Numbered from the stretch's first letter, positions 1 through 9,114 are shown. The stretch: DNA of 64,000 nt from Fusobacterium ulcerans (GCF_003019675.1 NZ_CP028105.1:2248282-2312281); one strand, 5' to 3'. The notes: generated from the letters alone by a model not told the origin. Program-made: numbers and translations.

Positions 1-1009
1 AACAAATGTTGAAAAGAAATTAGTAGGAGCACTGAAAAAACTAGGTGTAAACTATGTATTTGATACAACTTGGGCTGCTGATATTACTGTAATGGAAGAA
101 GCAAGTGAATTTCAAGAGAGACTTGAAAGATTCTATAAGGGTGATGATACAGTAAGACTTCCAATACTGACTTCTTGCTGTCCAGCATGGGTTAAATTCA
201 TTGAACAAAATTACCCTGATATGCTTGATGTACCATCTTCTGTAAAATCTCCTATGCAGATATTCTCTACAATAGCTAAAGATATCTGGGCTAAAGAAAA
301 AGGATATGTAAGAGAGAGAGTATCAGTAGTAGGAATAATGCCATGTCTTGCTAAAAAATATGAAGCATCAAGACCAGAATTCTCAAGAGGAGATAACTAT
401 GATACAGATTATGTTATTTCTACAAGAGAGCTTATCAAAATATTTAAAGAATCTGGAATTAATCTTAAAGATATAGAAGAAAAAGAATTTGATAATCCAT
501 TAGGAGAATATTCTGGAGCAGGTATCATCTTTGGAAGAACTGGAGGAGTTATCGAGGCAGCAACAAGAAGTACTATTGAAATGATAACTGGAACTCATCT
601 TGATGAGATAGAATTTAAAGAATTAAGAGGATGGGAAGGGTTCAGAACAGCTGAACTTACTATTGGACATATAGAACTTAGAATAGGTATCGCTCATGGA
701 CTGGAAGAAGCTGCAAAAATGCTTGATAAAATAAGAGCAGGAGAAGAATTTTTCCATGCTATTGAAATCATGGCATGTAAAGGTGGATGTATTGGTGGTG
801 GAGGACAGCCAAAAGCTGTTAAGAAACAAGAAACACTTGAGAAAAGAGCAGAGGGACTTAACGCTATTGACAGAGGAATGAAGATCAGAAGATCTCATGA
901 AAATCCATATGTTAAAGCAATATATGACAAATATTTAGATTATCCATTAAGTCATAAAGCACATGAACTTTTACATACTAAGTATTTCCCAAAAATCAAA
1001 AACAGATAG
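1..1009 (+). CDS. [FeFe] hydrogenase, catalytic domain (5' end outside window)
   Basis: This is the C-terminal part of an iron-only hydrogenase; the frame is open from base 2, so the start lies upstream. The enzyme takes up or releases H2 using the H-cluster, with ferredoxin or NAD(P)H modules as partners, in the cytoplasm. All three H-cluster signatures are visible: TSCCPAWVKF (L1, about base 170), MPCLAKKYEA (L2, about base 340) and MACKGGCIGGGGQP (L3, about base 770), each with its cluster cysteines. A small-subunit-like tail ending in YPLSHKAHELLHTKYFP follows, as is usual for bacterial HydA. The N-terminal ferredoxin-like modules cannot be seen, so the exact subclass (HydA/HymC) is unknown. 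Family assignment is very secure. Confidence 0.95.
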   Translation, partial: TNVEKKLVGALKKLGVNYVFDTTWAADITVMEEASEFQERLERFYKGDDTVRLPILTSCCPAWVKFIEQNYPDMLDVPSSVKSPMQIFSTIAKDIWAKEKGYVRERVSVVGIMPCLAKKYEASRPEFSRGDNYDTDYVISTRELIKIFKESGINLKDIEEKEFDNPLGEYSGAGIIFGRTGGVIEAATRSTIEMITGTHLDEIEFKELRGWEGFRTAELTIGHIELRIGIAHGLEEAAKMLDKIRAGEEFFHAIEIMACKGGCIGGGGQPKAVKKQETLEKRAEGLNAIDRGMKIRRSHENPYVKAIYDKYLDYPLSHKAHELLHTKYFPKIKNR

Positions 1010-1025
1010 TTAAACAATTTATATA

Positions 1026-1137
1026 GAGGTTGACTAAAGAGCTAAGATAAATTTTAGAAGTTTGGAAATTAATAGTAAATCTTTTTACTGGAAAAGTTCT
1101 AAAATATTATTTCAAGTTATTAATCAACCTCTTTTTT
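1026..1137 (+). terminator. Terminator with embedded short copy of hairpin repeat
   Basis: GAGGTTGA (1026-1033) pairs with TCAACCTC (1124-1131), followed by six T, which gives an intrinsic terminator for the hydrogenase gene. The about 90 bases between the arms are themselves palindromic and resemble the ends of the longer repeats at 26445-26690 and 39752-39921 (shared words AATTTTAGAA, TTTGGAAATTA and ACTGGAAAAGTTCTAAAAT). I read this as a deleted copy of that repeat family inside a terminator stem. Confidence 0.7.
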
Positions 1138-1179
1138 ATTTATATGGTAAAATATATATAAAACTATGGAGAGAGAAAA

Positions 1180-2043
1180 ATGGAGAATAAGAAATCATCA
1201 TTGATACAACTTCATATAGCAGTGCTTCTTTTTGGAATATCAGGGCTATTCGGAAAATTTTTGACACAGCCGTCAATAATAATTGTGCTGGGAAGAGTAT
1301 TCTTTTCCAGTATATTTCTTTTTGTTGGTCTGACTATAACTAAAGAAAATTTAAAATTGAAAAGCAGAAAAGATATGTTGATTATAGCTTTTATGGGAAT
1401 AGTATTGGCTATACATTGGAGCAGTTTTTTTCAAGGAATAAAACTCTCAACAGTAGCAATAGGATTATTAACTTTTTCTACTTTTCCAATTTTTGTCACA
1501 TTTATGGAACCTTTTTTCTTTGGGGAAAAATTAAAAAAAGAAGATATAATACTGGCGTTTATAACCTTTGCTGGAGTAATGTTTGTTATACCTGATTTTC
1601 ACATGGGAAATGAAATGACTGTAGGAGCAATGTATGGAATTTTATCCAGTTTATCATATGCAGTTCTTTCAATATTAAATAGAAAATATGTAAAAGAATA
1701 TAAGGGAGTGGTAATAGCTTTCTATGAACAGCTGGTATCTCTTATAGTACTTCTGCCTTTTTTCTTTATTATGGAGCCAGTATTTACCAGAAAAGATATT
1801 TTTTTGTTGATACTTTTGGGAACTGTATTTACAGGGATAACCCATACACTCTTTATAAACAGCCTAAAGGATATAAAGACCCAGACAGCAGGAATAATTT
1901 CCAGCTTAGAACCTTTATATGGAATAATTTTATCAATATTTCTTTTAAATGAAGTCCCGTCTGTAAAAGAAATTGCAGGAGGTCTGCTCATATTAGGAAC
2001 TGTATTTTATTCTACAATAAAAAATTTGAAAAATAAAAATTAA
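1180..2043 (+). CDS. EamA/DMT-family transporter
   Basis: A 287-residue inner-membrane protein of the drug/metabolite transporter superfamily. The sequence is a chain of about ten hydrophobic segments arranged as two EamA repeats (residues about 8-135 and 150-280), with family hallmarks such as the early small-residue GLFGKF helix, the LAIHWSSFF segment, and the SSLEPLYGIILS helix in the second repeat. Members export metabolites or amino acids; the substrate cannot be told from sequence. The start is ATG after GGAGAG. It stands alone between two terminators, so it is probably monocistronic. Confidence 0.88.
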   Translation: MENKKSSLIQLHIAVLLFGISGLFGKFLTQPSIIIVLGRVFFSSIFLFVGLTITKENLKLKSRKDMLIIAFMGIVLAIHWSSFFQGIKLSTVAIGLLTFSTFPIFVTFMEPFFFGEKLKKEDIILAFITFAGVMFVIPDFHMGNEMTVGAMYGILSSLSYAVLSILNRKYVKEYKGVVIAFYEQLVSLIVLLPFFFIMEPVFTRKDIFLLILLGTVFTGITHTLFINSLKDIKTQTAGIISSLEPLYGIILSIFLLNEVPSVKEIAGGLLILGTVFYSTIKNLKNKN

Positions 2044-2052
2044 TTATTTTAA

Positions 2053-2080
2053 AAAGATGACTGAGAGGTCATCTTTTTTT
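2053..2080 (+). terminator. Intrinsic terminator after DMT transporter
   Basis: AAGATGAC pairs with GTCATCTT across a 6-base loop and is followed by a run of T. Confidence 0.9.
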
Positions 2081-2141
2081 GATATAAAGATATAAAAAAA
2101 ATTTGAAATGCAAAATAAAAGGGTGAAAAAATTTAAAAATT

Positions 2142-2150
2142 TGATATAAT
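2142..2150 (+). promoter_or_regulatory. Extended -10 promoter for efflux operon
   Basis: TGATATAAT is a perfect extended -10 element (TGn + TATAAT) about 90 bases before the TolC-like gene. The -35 region is weak. The same TGATATAAT word precedes pncB at 12857. Confidence 0.55.
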
Positions 2151-2238
2151 AGATAGGTAAGATTTGTTTTGACATATTCAGGACAAAAAAAAGTGAGATA
2201 CTTTAAATATAAAACTTAAAATACGGAAGGAGAAAGGG

Positions 2239-3486
2239 ATGAAAAAAGTTTTTTTATTGATATATTGTTCTCTTGGCATTATTTCTTATGGGAAAGAAAT
2301 AAATTTGGATATGCTTTTAAATGAGATATCAAGAACTTCTTATCAAAATAAGATTTATGAGATAAAGCAGAATACAAATGATGCCAAAGAAAAATATTAT
2401 AAACTAGATACTTTTAATGGGGTAGAAACTTCAGTGAGTTCAGAATACAGCAATCGAGAAGACAGTTTTCAAACTACTGGAAAAGTGAGCTACGGTCCTT
2501 TCTATGTAGAGGGAACAAAGCCATATAGTTCTGATGATGACTATGCTGTTTTTGGTATAGAAAAAAGCTTGAAAGACCTTATTTTTTCCAAAAGCGACAG
2601 CGAATTAGATAAATTGGGGATAAGTAGAGAGATAGACAGAGTGACGCATGAAAAAAATATGGAAACTCAGAAAATAGATCTTATTAATTTATACAGAGAT
2701 TATAAAATAAATGAGCTGGAATTGAAAATAAAGAAAAATGGATTAACAACTCTAAAAAAAGAGGAAGAGAATATGAAGAAATCTTTTAATCTTGGAGCAA
2801 TAGCTAAAATAGAACTAGACACCCTTCAATATAGTATAAGAAATCTCGAGATAGAGATAAAAAATCTGGAGGACAATCTGGTAAAACTTCAAGGGAGATT
2901 TTACTATGAATATAAATTTGATATAAGAAACAGTGCTCTGGCAGAAATAGCTCCAGTAGAAAAAAATATTAGTGAGCTGTTGAGAAAATATGGAGCAAAG
3001 GATTTAGATAAACTAAAATATCAAAAAGATCTCACAAGTGAGAACTTGAAATATTTAAAATATGATGACAGAATGCCAGAAATATCATTAGGGGTAGAGC
3101 ACAGTACAAAATTTGATGAAAATAGAGTAGTGGCAAAATTTTCTAAGAGACTGTTTGATTTTAACATTGATTTAGAAGAGGAAAAAAATAGTTTGTTAGA
3201 GCAGGATGTGACGCTGAAACAGAAAATAGATGAGAATGAAGCTGAAAAATTAAAGGCTATGAATAATTACTATGGTTATTTAAAAGAATATGAAGTAAAT
3301 AAGAATAAAGCTGAACTGGAATTATCAAAGTATAATATAAGAAAACTTGAATATAATTTAGGGAAAGTCAACTATATAGATGTAATGGAATCTTTTGATG
3401 ACTATCTGGATTATGAAGTGGCAAAAGAGAAAGCTATAAATACTTTGAACGGATATATATATGAAATCATGGTTAGAGGTGAATGA
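2239..3486 (+). CDS. TolC-like outer membrane efflux protein
   Basis: A 415-residue predicted outer-membrane channel component. An N-terminal signal peptide (about residues 1-18, ending SYG-KE) is followed by long coiled-coil helices rich in K/E/L, as in the OEP/TolC family, with two half-repeats (about 25-220 and 240-410). TolC proteins form trimeric barrels with a periplasmic tunnel that docks to an adaptor protein. It is the first gene of a four-gene operon with adaptor, ATPase and permease; its stop overlaps the next start (ATGA). The sequence is divergent, so the call rests on helix pattern, signal peptide and neighbours together. Confidence 0.78.
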   Translation: MKKVFLLIYCSLGIISYGKEINLDMLLNEISRTSYQNKIYEIKQNTNDAKEKYYKLDTFNGVETSVSSEYSNREDSFQTTGKVSYGPFYVEGTKPYSSDDDYAVFGIEKSLKDLIFSKSDSELDKLGISREIDRVTHEKNMETQKIDLINLYRDYKINELELKIKKNGLTTLKKEEENMKKSFNLGAIAKIELDTLQYSIRNLEIEIKNLEDNLVKLQGRFYYEYKFDIRNSALAEIAPVEKNISELLRKYGAKDLDKLKYQKDLTSENLKYLKYDDRMPEISLGVEHSTKFDENRVVAKFSKRLFDFNIDLEEEKNSLLEQDVTLKQKIDENEAEKLKAMNNYYGYLKEYEVNKNKAELELSKYNIRKLEYNLGKVNYIDVMESFDDYLDYEVAKEKAINTLNGYIYEIMVRGE

Positions 3487-4595
3487 TGAAAAAAAAGCTT
3501 GATATAAAAATAATACTTTTGATAATTTTAATAGTAATAGTAGCTGGAGTAGAATTTATAAGATACAGAACAACTATTGATACTAAGAAAAATATATCAA
3601 CATATACAGCTCTGAGAGTTAAAGATAATGGAGGAAGAGGCTACATAGAAGCAGATGGAAATGTAGCAGCAAATGATACTAAAAAAGTCTTTGTGGATAA
3701 AAAACTAAAAGTTGATGAAGTATTTATCCAAGAGGGAGACTATGTAGAAAAAGGTCAGATTTTAATGACTTTTGATGAAACTGAAAGAAATAACACAATG
3801 AGAAAGCTGGAAAGAGAAAGACTGGCATTGGCTAAATTAAAAAGAGATATTAAAGTAGAGAGAGAACTGAATAAAATAGGTGGAAGTTCTGATAATGCTG
3901 TAAAAGAGTTAAATGAGGAAATAAGAAAAATAGAGATAAATATAGAAGAATATATGGAAGATTTATCGAAAACAGCAGAAAGAATAGAAAGTCCAGTAAG
4001 TGGAACAATAACATCTCTTACTGCTCAGGAAAACTATCTGGTAGATACAGACTCTCCTCTTATGGAAATTGCTGACTTGTCAGATATCAAAATAGTTTTG
4101 GAAGTTCCTGAATATGATGTAAAAGATATAGAGCTTGGACAGAAATTAATGATAAAACCTGAGGTATTTGAAAAGAAAAAATCATATCTAGGGGTAGTAA
4201 CAAAAATATCAAGAATATCAAAAGTTTCTGAAACTACATCAGAAAATGTCTTGGAGGTAGAAGTAAAACCTGATGAAGCTATACCATATATAGTACCAGG
4301 ATTTAAAGTGTCAGCAGTAATATATCTGGAGCAGAGAGACAGTGGAATACTTATACCTAAGACTGCGATACTTGAAGAAAGCGGAAAATATTTTGTATTT
4401 GTAAGCTCTGATGATGGAGTGCTTTCAAAAAGAGGAATAGAAGTAGAAAATATTAAAGGTGATGACATAGTTGTAAAAAATGGTTTGAAAGCTGGAGAAA
4501 ATATATTAGTAACTCCTGATGAAAGTTTAAAGGAGGGGAATAAAGTATTTCTTCAGTTTAAAAATTCTGAAAGAAAAGGAGCTGGAAAAGCGTGA
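3483..4595 (+). CDS. MacA-like periplasmic adaptor (membrane fusion protein)
   Basis: A 370-residue HlyD/MacA-type adaptor. One N-terminal membrane anchor (about residues 9-24) is followed by a biotinyl-lipoyl-like half (VDEVFIQEGDYVEKGQILM), a coiled-coil hairpin (about 105-165), the second lipoyl half (ESPVSGTITSL) and a beta-barrel/membrane-proximal region (about 190-350). It links the MacB-type pump to the TolC channel. The start overlaps the stop of the TolC-like gene, and the 3' end overlaps the GTG start of the ATPase gene, so translation is probably coupled. Its position between channel and ABC pump makes MacA-type more likely than RND-type adaptor. Confidence 0.88.
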   Translation: MMKKKLDIKIILLIILIVIVAGVEFIRYRTTIDTKKNISTYTALRVKDNGGRGYIEADGNVAANDTKKVFVDKKLKVDEVFIQEGDYVEKGQILMTFDETERNNTMRKLERERLALAKLKRDIKVERELNKIGGSSDNAVKELNEEIRKIEINIEEYMEDLSKTAERIESPVSGTITSLTAQENYLVDTDSPLMEIADLSDIKIVLEVPEYDVKDIELGQKLMIKPEVFEKKKSYLGVVTKISRISKVSETTSENVLEVEVKPDEAIPYIVPGFKVSAVIYLEQRDSGILIPKTAILEESGKYFVFVSSDDGVLSKRGIEVENIKGDDIVVKNGLKAGENILVTPDESLKEGNKVFLQFKNSERKGAGKA

Positions 4596-5269
4596 TAAGA
4601 GTAGATCATCTTAATAAATACTATATCAATGGTGAAATGAAACTTCATGCATTAAAAGATCTGTCCTTTCACATAGAAGAGGGAGAATTTGTAGCCATAA
4701 TGGGAAGCAGTGGAAGTGGAAAATCTACAATGATGAACATACTTGGCTGTTTAGATAAAAACTCAGAAGGAACATATATTTTAGATGGTATAGATGTATC
4801 AAAAATCAAAGATGAAGAATTATGTAAAATAAGAAATGTAAAAATAGGATTTGTATTTCAGTCATTTAATCTTCTTTCAAAATTGACTGCTCTTGAAAAT
4901 GTGGAACTTCCTTTGATATATGCAGGGATAGGAAAAAAGGAGAGAGAGGAAAAGGCTAAGAAAGTACTGAAAAAAGTGGGACTGGAAGACAGAATGCATC
5001 ACAAGCCCAATGAACTTTCTGGTGGGCAAAAACAAAGAGTGGCAATAGCAAGAGCATTGGTAAATGATCCAGCTATAATACTTGCAGATGAGCCTACAGG
5101 AAATCTGGACAGTGTATCTGAAAGAGAGATAATGGAGATATTTACAGATTTTAATAAACAGGGAAAAACGATAATAGTAGTAACTCATGAACCAGAAGTT
5201 GCAAAATATATGAAAAGAGTTCTTTTATTTAAAGATGGAAGAATAATAAGAGATGGTGAGCCAGAATGA
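4592..5269 (+). CDS. ABC transporter ATP-binding protein (MacB/LolD type)
   Basis: A 225-residue ATPase of the MacB/LolD/FtsE class. Visible motifs are Walker [10 protein letters not shown]-loop [20 protein letters not shown] (typical of MacB/LolD), signature [15 protein letters not shown], Walker [12 protein letters not shown] and the switch-His in VVTHEP. It starts with GTG overlapping the adaptor stop (GTGA) and its own stop overlaps the permease start, so the four genes are tightly coupled. In this family the ATPase powers periplasmic conformational movement (mechanotransmission) rather than transport through the membrane domain. In many bacteria ATPase and permease are fused as MacB; here they are split. 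Confidence 0.95.
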   Translation: MIRVDHLNKYYINGEMKLHALKDLSFHIEEGEFVAIMGSSGSGKSTMMNILGCLDKNSEGTYILDGIDVSKIKDEELCKIRNVKIGFVFQSFNLLSKLTALENVELPLIYAGIGKKEREEKAKKVLKKVGLEDRMHHKPNELSGGQKQRVAIARALVNDPAIILADEPTGNLDSVSEREIMEIFTDFNKQGKTIIVVTHEPEVAKYMKRVLLFKDGRIIRDGEPE

Positions 5270-6489
5270 ATTTTATAGAAAGTTTAAAGAGTGCCATTCA
5301 AAGTCTTAAAGGAAATAAAATGAGATCTTTTCTTACTATGTTGGGAATAATAATAGGAATTTCTTCTGTTATAACTATGTCAGCAATAGGAAAAGGTGGA
5401 CAGGAAAATATAACAGGTAACCTTAAAGAGGGAGGTTATGGGAAATTTTCAATATCTGTAGATAAACAGGATGAGGAATTTAGATGGAAGTATCTTTTAG
5501 ATGACAGCATTATAGATAAAATAAAAGATAGTGGGAAATTTAAAGCTGTCAGTCCTAAAATCAGCAGCAACTTTGCAGTAAAAATTGGAGAAAGAAAAGA
5601 AATGATGTTTCTCAGTGTGACTACTCCGGATTTTGAGGAAATTGATAAAATTGATATTGTCTATGGAAGAAATATACTTCCTTTTGAATATGAAAGTGGA
5701 GAGAAAGTTATAACAATAGATCAGCTTACAGCCAGAGCTCTTTTTACTAATGAAAAAAATGCAGTTGGACAAACTGTGGAGCTTTCGCAAGGGAGAAGAG
5801 GAAATGATATAGCTTATAAAATAGTAGGAGTATATAAGAATCCTCTTGAACAAATGATAAAGATAATGGGAGGACGTAGAATACCAAGATTTGTAAGAAT
5901 GCCTCTCAATACTTATGATAAACTTTTTGATTTGCAGTCAGGGGGATATACTTCTCTCATAGTGGAATCAAAAGATCCAGAAAAATTAGCTGAAAGTATG
6001 ACTGAAGCTAAAAAACTTATGGCAGATATAACAGGTATAGAGGAGTTGTATGAGGTAAATTCTGAATCTAATGCAGCAGCTTCTTTTGACAATATATTAT
6101 CTACTTTAAATATATTTGTTACCTTTGTTGCAGGAATATCTCTTTTTGTAGGAGGGATTGGGGTAATGAATATAATGCTGGTAAGTGTAATAGAGAGAAC
6201 AAAGGAAATAGGTATCAGAAAAGCAATAGGAGCAACAAATGCAGATATAATGATACAATTCTTGATGGAATCTATTATTTTAACTGGTTTGGGAGGGATA
6301 CTTGGAATTATTATTGGAGTACTTTTAGGAATGGGAATTGGTTTTGCAGTAAAAATACCACCAATATTCTCTACTGCTTCAATTGTGTCTTCTTTAATAG
6401 TTTCAACAGGAATAGGAATAATATTTGGAGTAACCCCTGCTAAAAAAGCTGCACAGCTTAATCCAGTGGATGCTTTGAGAAGTGAATAA
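5266..6489 (+). CDS. MacB-like ABC permease (MacB_PCD + FtsX domains)
   Basis: A 407-residue membrane protein with the MacB plan: one helix near the N-terminus (MRSFLTMLGIIIGISSVITM, about residues 19-40), a large periplasmic domain (about 45-275), then three C-terminal helices of the FtsX domain with the conserved GGIGVMNIMLVSVIERTKEIG motif split over about residues 297-317. The C-terminal RS/E tail (PVDALRSE) is typical. Together with the preceding three genes it forms a tripartite exporter spanning both membranes. Substrates of such pumps include macrolides, peptides, toxins and lipoproteins; this one cannot be specified. Confidence 0.93.
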   Translation: MNFIESLKSAIQSLKGNKMRSFLTMLGIIIGISSVITMSAIGKGGQENITGNLKEGGYGKFSISVDKQDEEFRWKYLLDDSIIDKIKDSGKFKAVSPKISSNFAVKIGERKEMMFLSVTTPDFEEIDKIDIVYGRNILPFEYESGEKVITIDQLTARALFTNEKNAVGQTVELSQGRRGNDIAYKIVGVYKNPLEQMIKIMGGRRIPRFVRMPLNTYDKLFDLQSGGYTSLIVESKDPEKLAESMTEAKKLMADITGIEELYEVNSESNAAASFDNILSTLNIFVTFVAGISLFVGGIGVMNIMLVSVIERTKEIGIRKAIGATNADIMIQFLMESIILTGLGGILGIIIGVLLGMGIGFAVKIPPIFSTASIVSSLIVSTGIGIIFGVTPAKKAAQLNPVDALRSE

Positions 6490-6494
6490 AGAAA

Positions 6495-6551
6495 AGGTTG
6501 AGCAAAAAGTTAAAGTAAATTTCAAAACTTTTCGTTCAACCTATTTTTAAT
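6495..6551 (+). terminator. Terminator after efflux operon
   Basis: AGGTTGAGCAAAAAGTT pairs with AACTTTTCGTTCAACCT (17 positions, two of them G-U) followed by ATTTTTAATTTT. It may also serve the convergent gene on the minus strand. Confidence 0.85.
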
Positions 6552-6552
6552 T

Positions 6553-7098
6553 TTAAAGCAGACTTGGTAAGATACCCAAAATAGTAAATATTATTATAGT
6601 TCTTGTATTATAAAGAACTTCTTTTTTCTTATTTTCAATTGTGAACATAGATTTATCAGGAGGATTTTTTTTGTGATAATATTTGGAGATTAATACAATA
6701 GAAAGATATCCAAGTGTAAAAAAGAATATATCCATAGTATCAAAAGTTCCAATTACACTTCCATGTCCTCCAAAATACAGCTGGAGAAATTCTAAGGCAA
6801 TCATTCCTATATAGATACTGGTAAATACAACAAAATCATAGAAATAAAATATTCTATCAACTAATAATGCTGCTCCAAAAGAAAAAAGCCATAATCCATC
6901 AGGAAGAGAGTAAACTACCCAAGTGGAAAACATTTTTCTATACAATTTTGCAAAATCTCTTACATGTAAAACAGGCTTACTTAAAAAAGTAGAATGTATC
7001 AATTTAAAGTAAAAGAGATTTCTACTTCTATAAAGTAGATAAATTCCTATCCCTAAGAAAAGTGGGAAAAGAATTAAAAATAATTTTCTTTTTCTCAT
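6553..7098 (-). CDS. VanZ-like membrane protein
   Basis: A 181-residue protein with about five hydrophobic segments (residues about 7-23, 60-80, 85-103, 120-138, 165-180). The pattern LPDGLWLFSFGAAL, then an E..Q pair, then GTFDTMDIFFFTLGY matches the loose VanZ-like signature (conserved LPD near a helix, and the FD..D segment before a helix). VanZ-like proteins are small membrane proteins, some linked to teicoplanin or lipid resistance, but most have no known role. The gene stands alone on the minus strand and converges with the MacAB operon. Start ATG at 7098; the upstream SD is GAGGATA. Confidence 0.6.
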   Translation of the reverse strand: MRKRKLFLILFPLFLGIGIYLLYRSRNLFYFKLIHSTFLSKPVLHVRDFAKLYRKMFSTWVVYSLPDGLWLFSFGAALLVDRIFYFYDFVVFTSIYIGMIALEFLQLYFGGHGSVIGTFDTMDIFFFTLGYLSIVLISKYYHKKNPPDKSMFTIENKKKEVLYNTRTIIIFTILGILPSLL

Positions 7099-7220
7099 AT
7101 TATCCTCGCATTTGGTATTGGCATAAAATACAAAAAAATATTTCTATGTAGTTACAATACCTTGAAGTTCAAAAAATGTCAATATTTAATTAAAAACTTT
7201 CTGAAGAAAATAAAAAAATA

Positions 7221-7249
7221 TTGACTTATGAATGTAAGTATTATAAAAT
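7221..7249 (+). promoter_or_regulatory. Sigma-70 promoter upstream of hydrolase
   Basis: TTGACT and TAAAAT are separated by exactly 17 bp. If it drives the hydrolase gene the 5' UTR would be about 225 bases; a closer -10 (TATAAT, 7375-7380) may be the main promoter instead. Confidence 0.5.
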
Positions 7250-7385
7250 TCTTAGAGATTTTGGATTATTATATAATAATTTTTTATTTGAAAATTAGAA
7301 ATTATAAGTTAAATTAATAAAATTTTAATATTCTAAAAAAGGAAATTCTTATAATAAATTGTATAAAAAAGGTATATAATGAAGG

Positions 7386-7463
7386 GATTTTATTTTCGGG
7401 GGAGAATAAAAATCAAAAATAATTTGATTAAAGATTCCTAATAAAAATTTGGGGGATTTTTAT
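7386..7463 (+). promoter_or_regulatory. Two tandem hairpins with GGGGG loops in hydrolase 5' UTR
   Basis: Hairpin one pairs GATTTTATT (7386-7394) with AATAAAAATC (7405-7414), with GGGGG in the loop. Hairpin two pairs ATAAAAAT (7441-7448) with ATTTTTAT (7456-7463) around loop TTGGGGG. Hairpin two ends one base before an ATG (7464) that opens a 9-codon frame (stop at 7491-7493) overlapping the TTG start of the hydrolase gene. Confidence 0.45.
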
Positions 7464-7482
7464 ATGAACAGGGGGGAAAAAC

Positions 7483-8424
7483 TTGGAATATAAACCATCA
7501 TTACTTTTTAAAAACGCCCACATAAATACTTGTTTTCCAACTCTTTTCAGAAGAATAAGTGTAAATTATACAAGGGAAAGAATATTAACACCAGATGAAG
7601 ATTTTTTGGATATTGACTGGATAAAAAATGGCAATACAAAAGTAATAGTGTTGTGCCATGGATTAGAAGGAAGTTCCAGAAGTAAATATATCCAAGGAAC
7701 AGCTAAATATTTTTCAGAAAGAGGCTGGGATGTACTTGCTATGAATTACAGAGGATGCAGTGGAGAATTAAATAAAAAAGTTACTTTTTATCATATGGGA
7801 CAAACTTATGATTTAGAAACTGTACTTGAAAAAACAAAAGAATATAAGGAATTGGTAATAGCTGGCTTTAGTTTAGGGGCTAATCTTGTGTTAAAATATA
7901 TGGGAGAAAGGAAGATATATCCAGATAATTTTTTATGTGGAATGGCAGTATGTCCTCCTTGTGATCTTGTTTCTAATTCAGTAGCATTTAGAAAACCGGG
8001 GAATGTAATTTATAGAAAATACTTTGTTAATAAATTAAAAGAAAAGGCAGCTCAAAAAGCTCTTTTATATCCAACTAAAATAAATATGAATTTAATGTCA
8101 AGAGTAGAGGATATTGAAGATTTTGATAACTTATTTACAGCTCCTTTAAATGGTTATTTAGATGCGATAGATTATTATGAAAAAACAAGCAGTATAAATT
8201 TTATACCGAATATAAGAAAAAAAACTTTTATATTAATGCCTTTAGATGACCCTATAATGTCTAAGAAATGTTATCCTTTTAAAGAAGCAGCAGAAAATGA
8301 CTATATAGAATTGGAAACTCCTAAGTATGGAGGGCATGTAGGCTTTGCCAGATTATGTTCAAAAACTTACTGGCTGGAGGAAAAATTATTTGAATTTGTA
8401 AAAAATACAGAAGAAAAAAATTAA
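7483..8424 (+). CDS. YheT-like alpha/beta hydrolase
   Basis: A 313-residue cytoplasmic hydrolase of the YheT/ABHD1-3 group (COG0429). Hallmarks are an N-terminal HINT-like start (FKNAHINTCFPTLFRR), the oxyanion region VLCHGLEGSSRSKY, MNYRGCSGE, the nucleophile elbow GFSLGANLVLKYMGE (Ser in GFSLG), an acid in MPLDDPIM, and the catalytic His in YGGHVGFA. Family members are esterases, possibly acting on lipids. The start used is TTG at 7483 with AGGGGGG six bases upstream; no in-frame ATG fits. The next gene, a broken LysE exporter, follows after 22 bases. Confidence 0.88.
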   Translation: MEYKPSLLFKNAHINTCFPTLFRRISVNYTRERILTPDEDFLDIDWIKNGNTKVIVLCHGLEGSSRSKYIQGTAKYFSERGWDVLAMNYRGCSGELNKKVTFYHMGQTYDLETVLEKTKEYKELVIAGFSLGANLVLKYMGERKIYPDNFLCGMAVCPPCDLVSNSVAFRKPGNVIYRKYFVNKLKEKAAQKALLYPTKINMNLMSRVEDIEDFDNLFTAPLNGYLDAIDYYEKTSSINFIPNIRKKTFILMPLDDPIMSKKCYPFKEAAENDYIELETPKYGGHVGFARLCSKTYWLEEKLFEFVKNTEEKN

Positions 8425-8446
8425 AATATATTCAGGGGGAAAGAAA

Positions 8447-9078
8447 ATGTTTGGAATAGTAAATTATACAATGTTTTTTACATCTTGTTTGATACTGCAT
8501 ATTACACCAGGATCAGATACTATGTATATTTTAGGAAAATCTATGTCTAAAGACAAAAAGACTGGAGTGGTATCAGTCTTGGGAATCTCTACAGGAGTGC
8601 TTGTACACACTGTATTAGCAGCTTTTGGACTATCTATTATACTTGCCAAATCAGCACATTTAATATTGTAAAGTATATGGGGGCAGCATACCTTGTATAT
8701 ATGGGAATTAAAACTATCTTAGATAAAAAAACTTTATTTATGAATGATGAAAAAGAGGAAAAGGAAAAGCTTAAAGAGGTCTATTTTCAAGGGGTTATAA
8801 CAAATGTTTTAAATCCTAAGGTAGCTCTATTTTTTCTTGCTTTTTTACCTCAATTTATAGATGTAAATAATAATTATGGAGTAATTCCATTTCTTCTGCT
8901 GGGACTGAGCTTTTTTATCACAAGCAGTTTATATGGAATAGTTCTTGCTTTGTTTGCTTCTTCAGCAGCAGGAGTGATAGCTAAAAAGCCGGGGGCTTCT
9001 AAAATGATGACTAAAATATCTGGATGTATATATATTTTCTTAGGTTTAAGTTTGCTAAGAGCTAAATTGAAAAGTTAA
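8447..9078 (+). pseudogene. LysE/RhtB-type amino acid exporter, frameshifted
   Basis: Two adjacent frames together make one LysE-family protein of about 208 residues. The first (8447-8671) carries the N-terminal helix and the family motif HITPGSDTMYILGKS, then stops after AKSAHLIL. The second frame resumes at about 8668 with VKYMGAAYLVYMGIKT, exactly where the family continues, and runs to 9078 with the GVITNVLNPKVALFFLAFLPQF motif. A single-base loss near 8655-8670 explains the break. It is either a true frameshift mutation or a sequencing error in a homopolymer-poor but AT-rich stretch. Intact, it would export amino acids such as threonine or homoserine. Confidence 0.85.
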
Positions 9079-9086
9079 GAGTATAA

Positions 9087-9114
9087 AAAAAGGTGGCAAT
9101 GAAAGCCACCTTTT
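9087..9114. terminator. Bidirectional terminator between LysE remnant and glyA
   Basis: AAAAGGTGGC and GCCACCTTTT form a 10-bp stem with a 7-base loop and A/T runs on both sides. It serves both convergent genes. Confidence 0.92.

Larger units (their letters stand above)
7099..7482. other. 384-bp gene-free AT-rich leader region
   Basis: The stretch holds no ORF of note. It contains a good sigma-70 promoter (TTGACT 7221-7226, 17-bp spacer, TAAAAT 7244-7249), a second -10 (TATAAT 7375-7380), and two hairpins at 7386-7414 and 7441-7463, each with GGGGG in its loop. All point toward the hydrolase gene at 7483. Confidence 0.6.

Noticed and set aside
2169-2190. TTGACA as -35 for the MacAB-TolC operon
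   Set aside because: No acceptable -10 at 16-18 bp; the extended -10 at 2142-2150 is the better promoter candidate.
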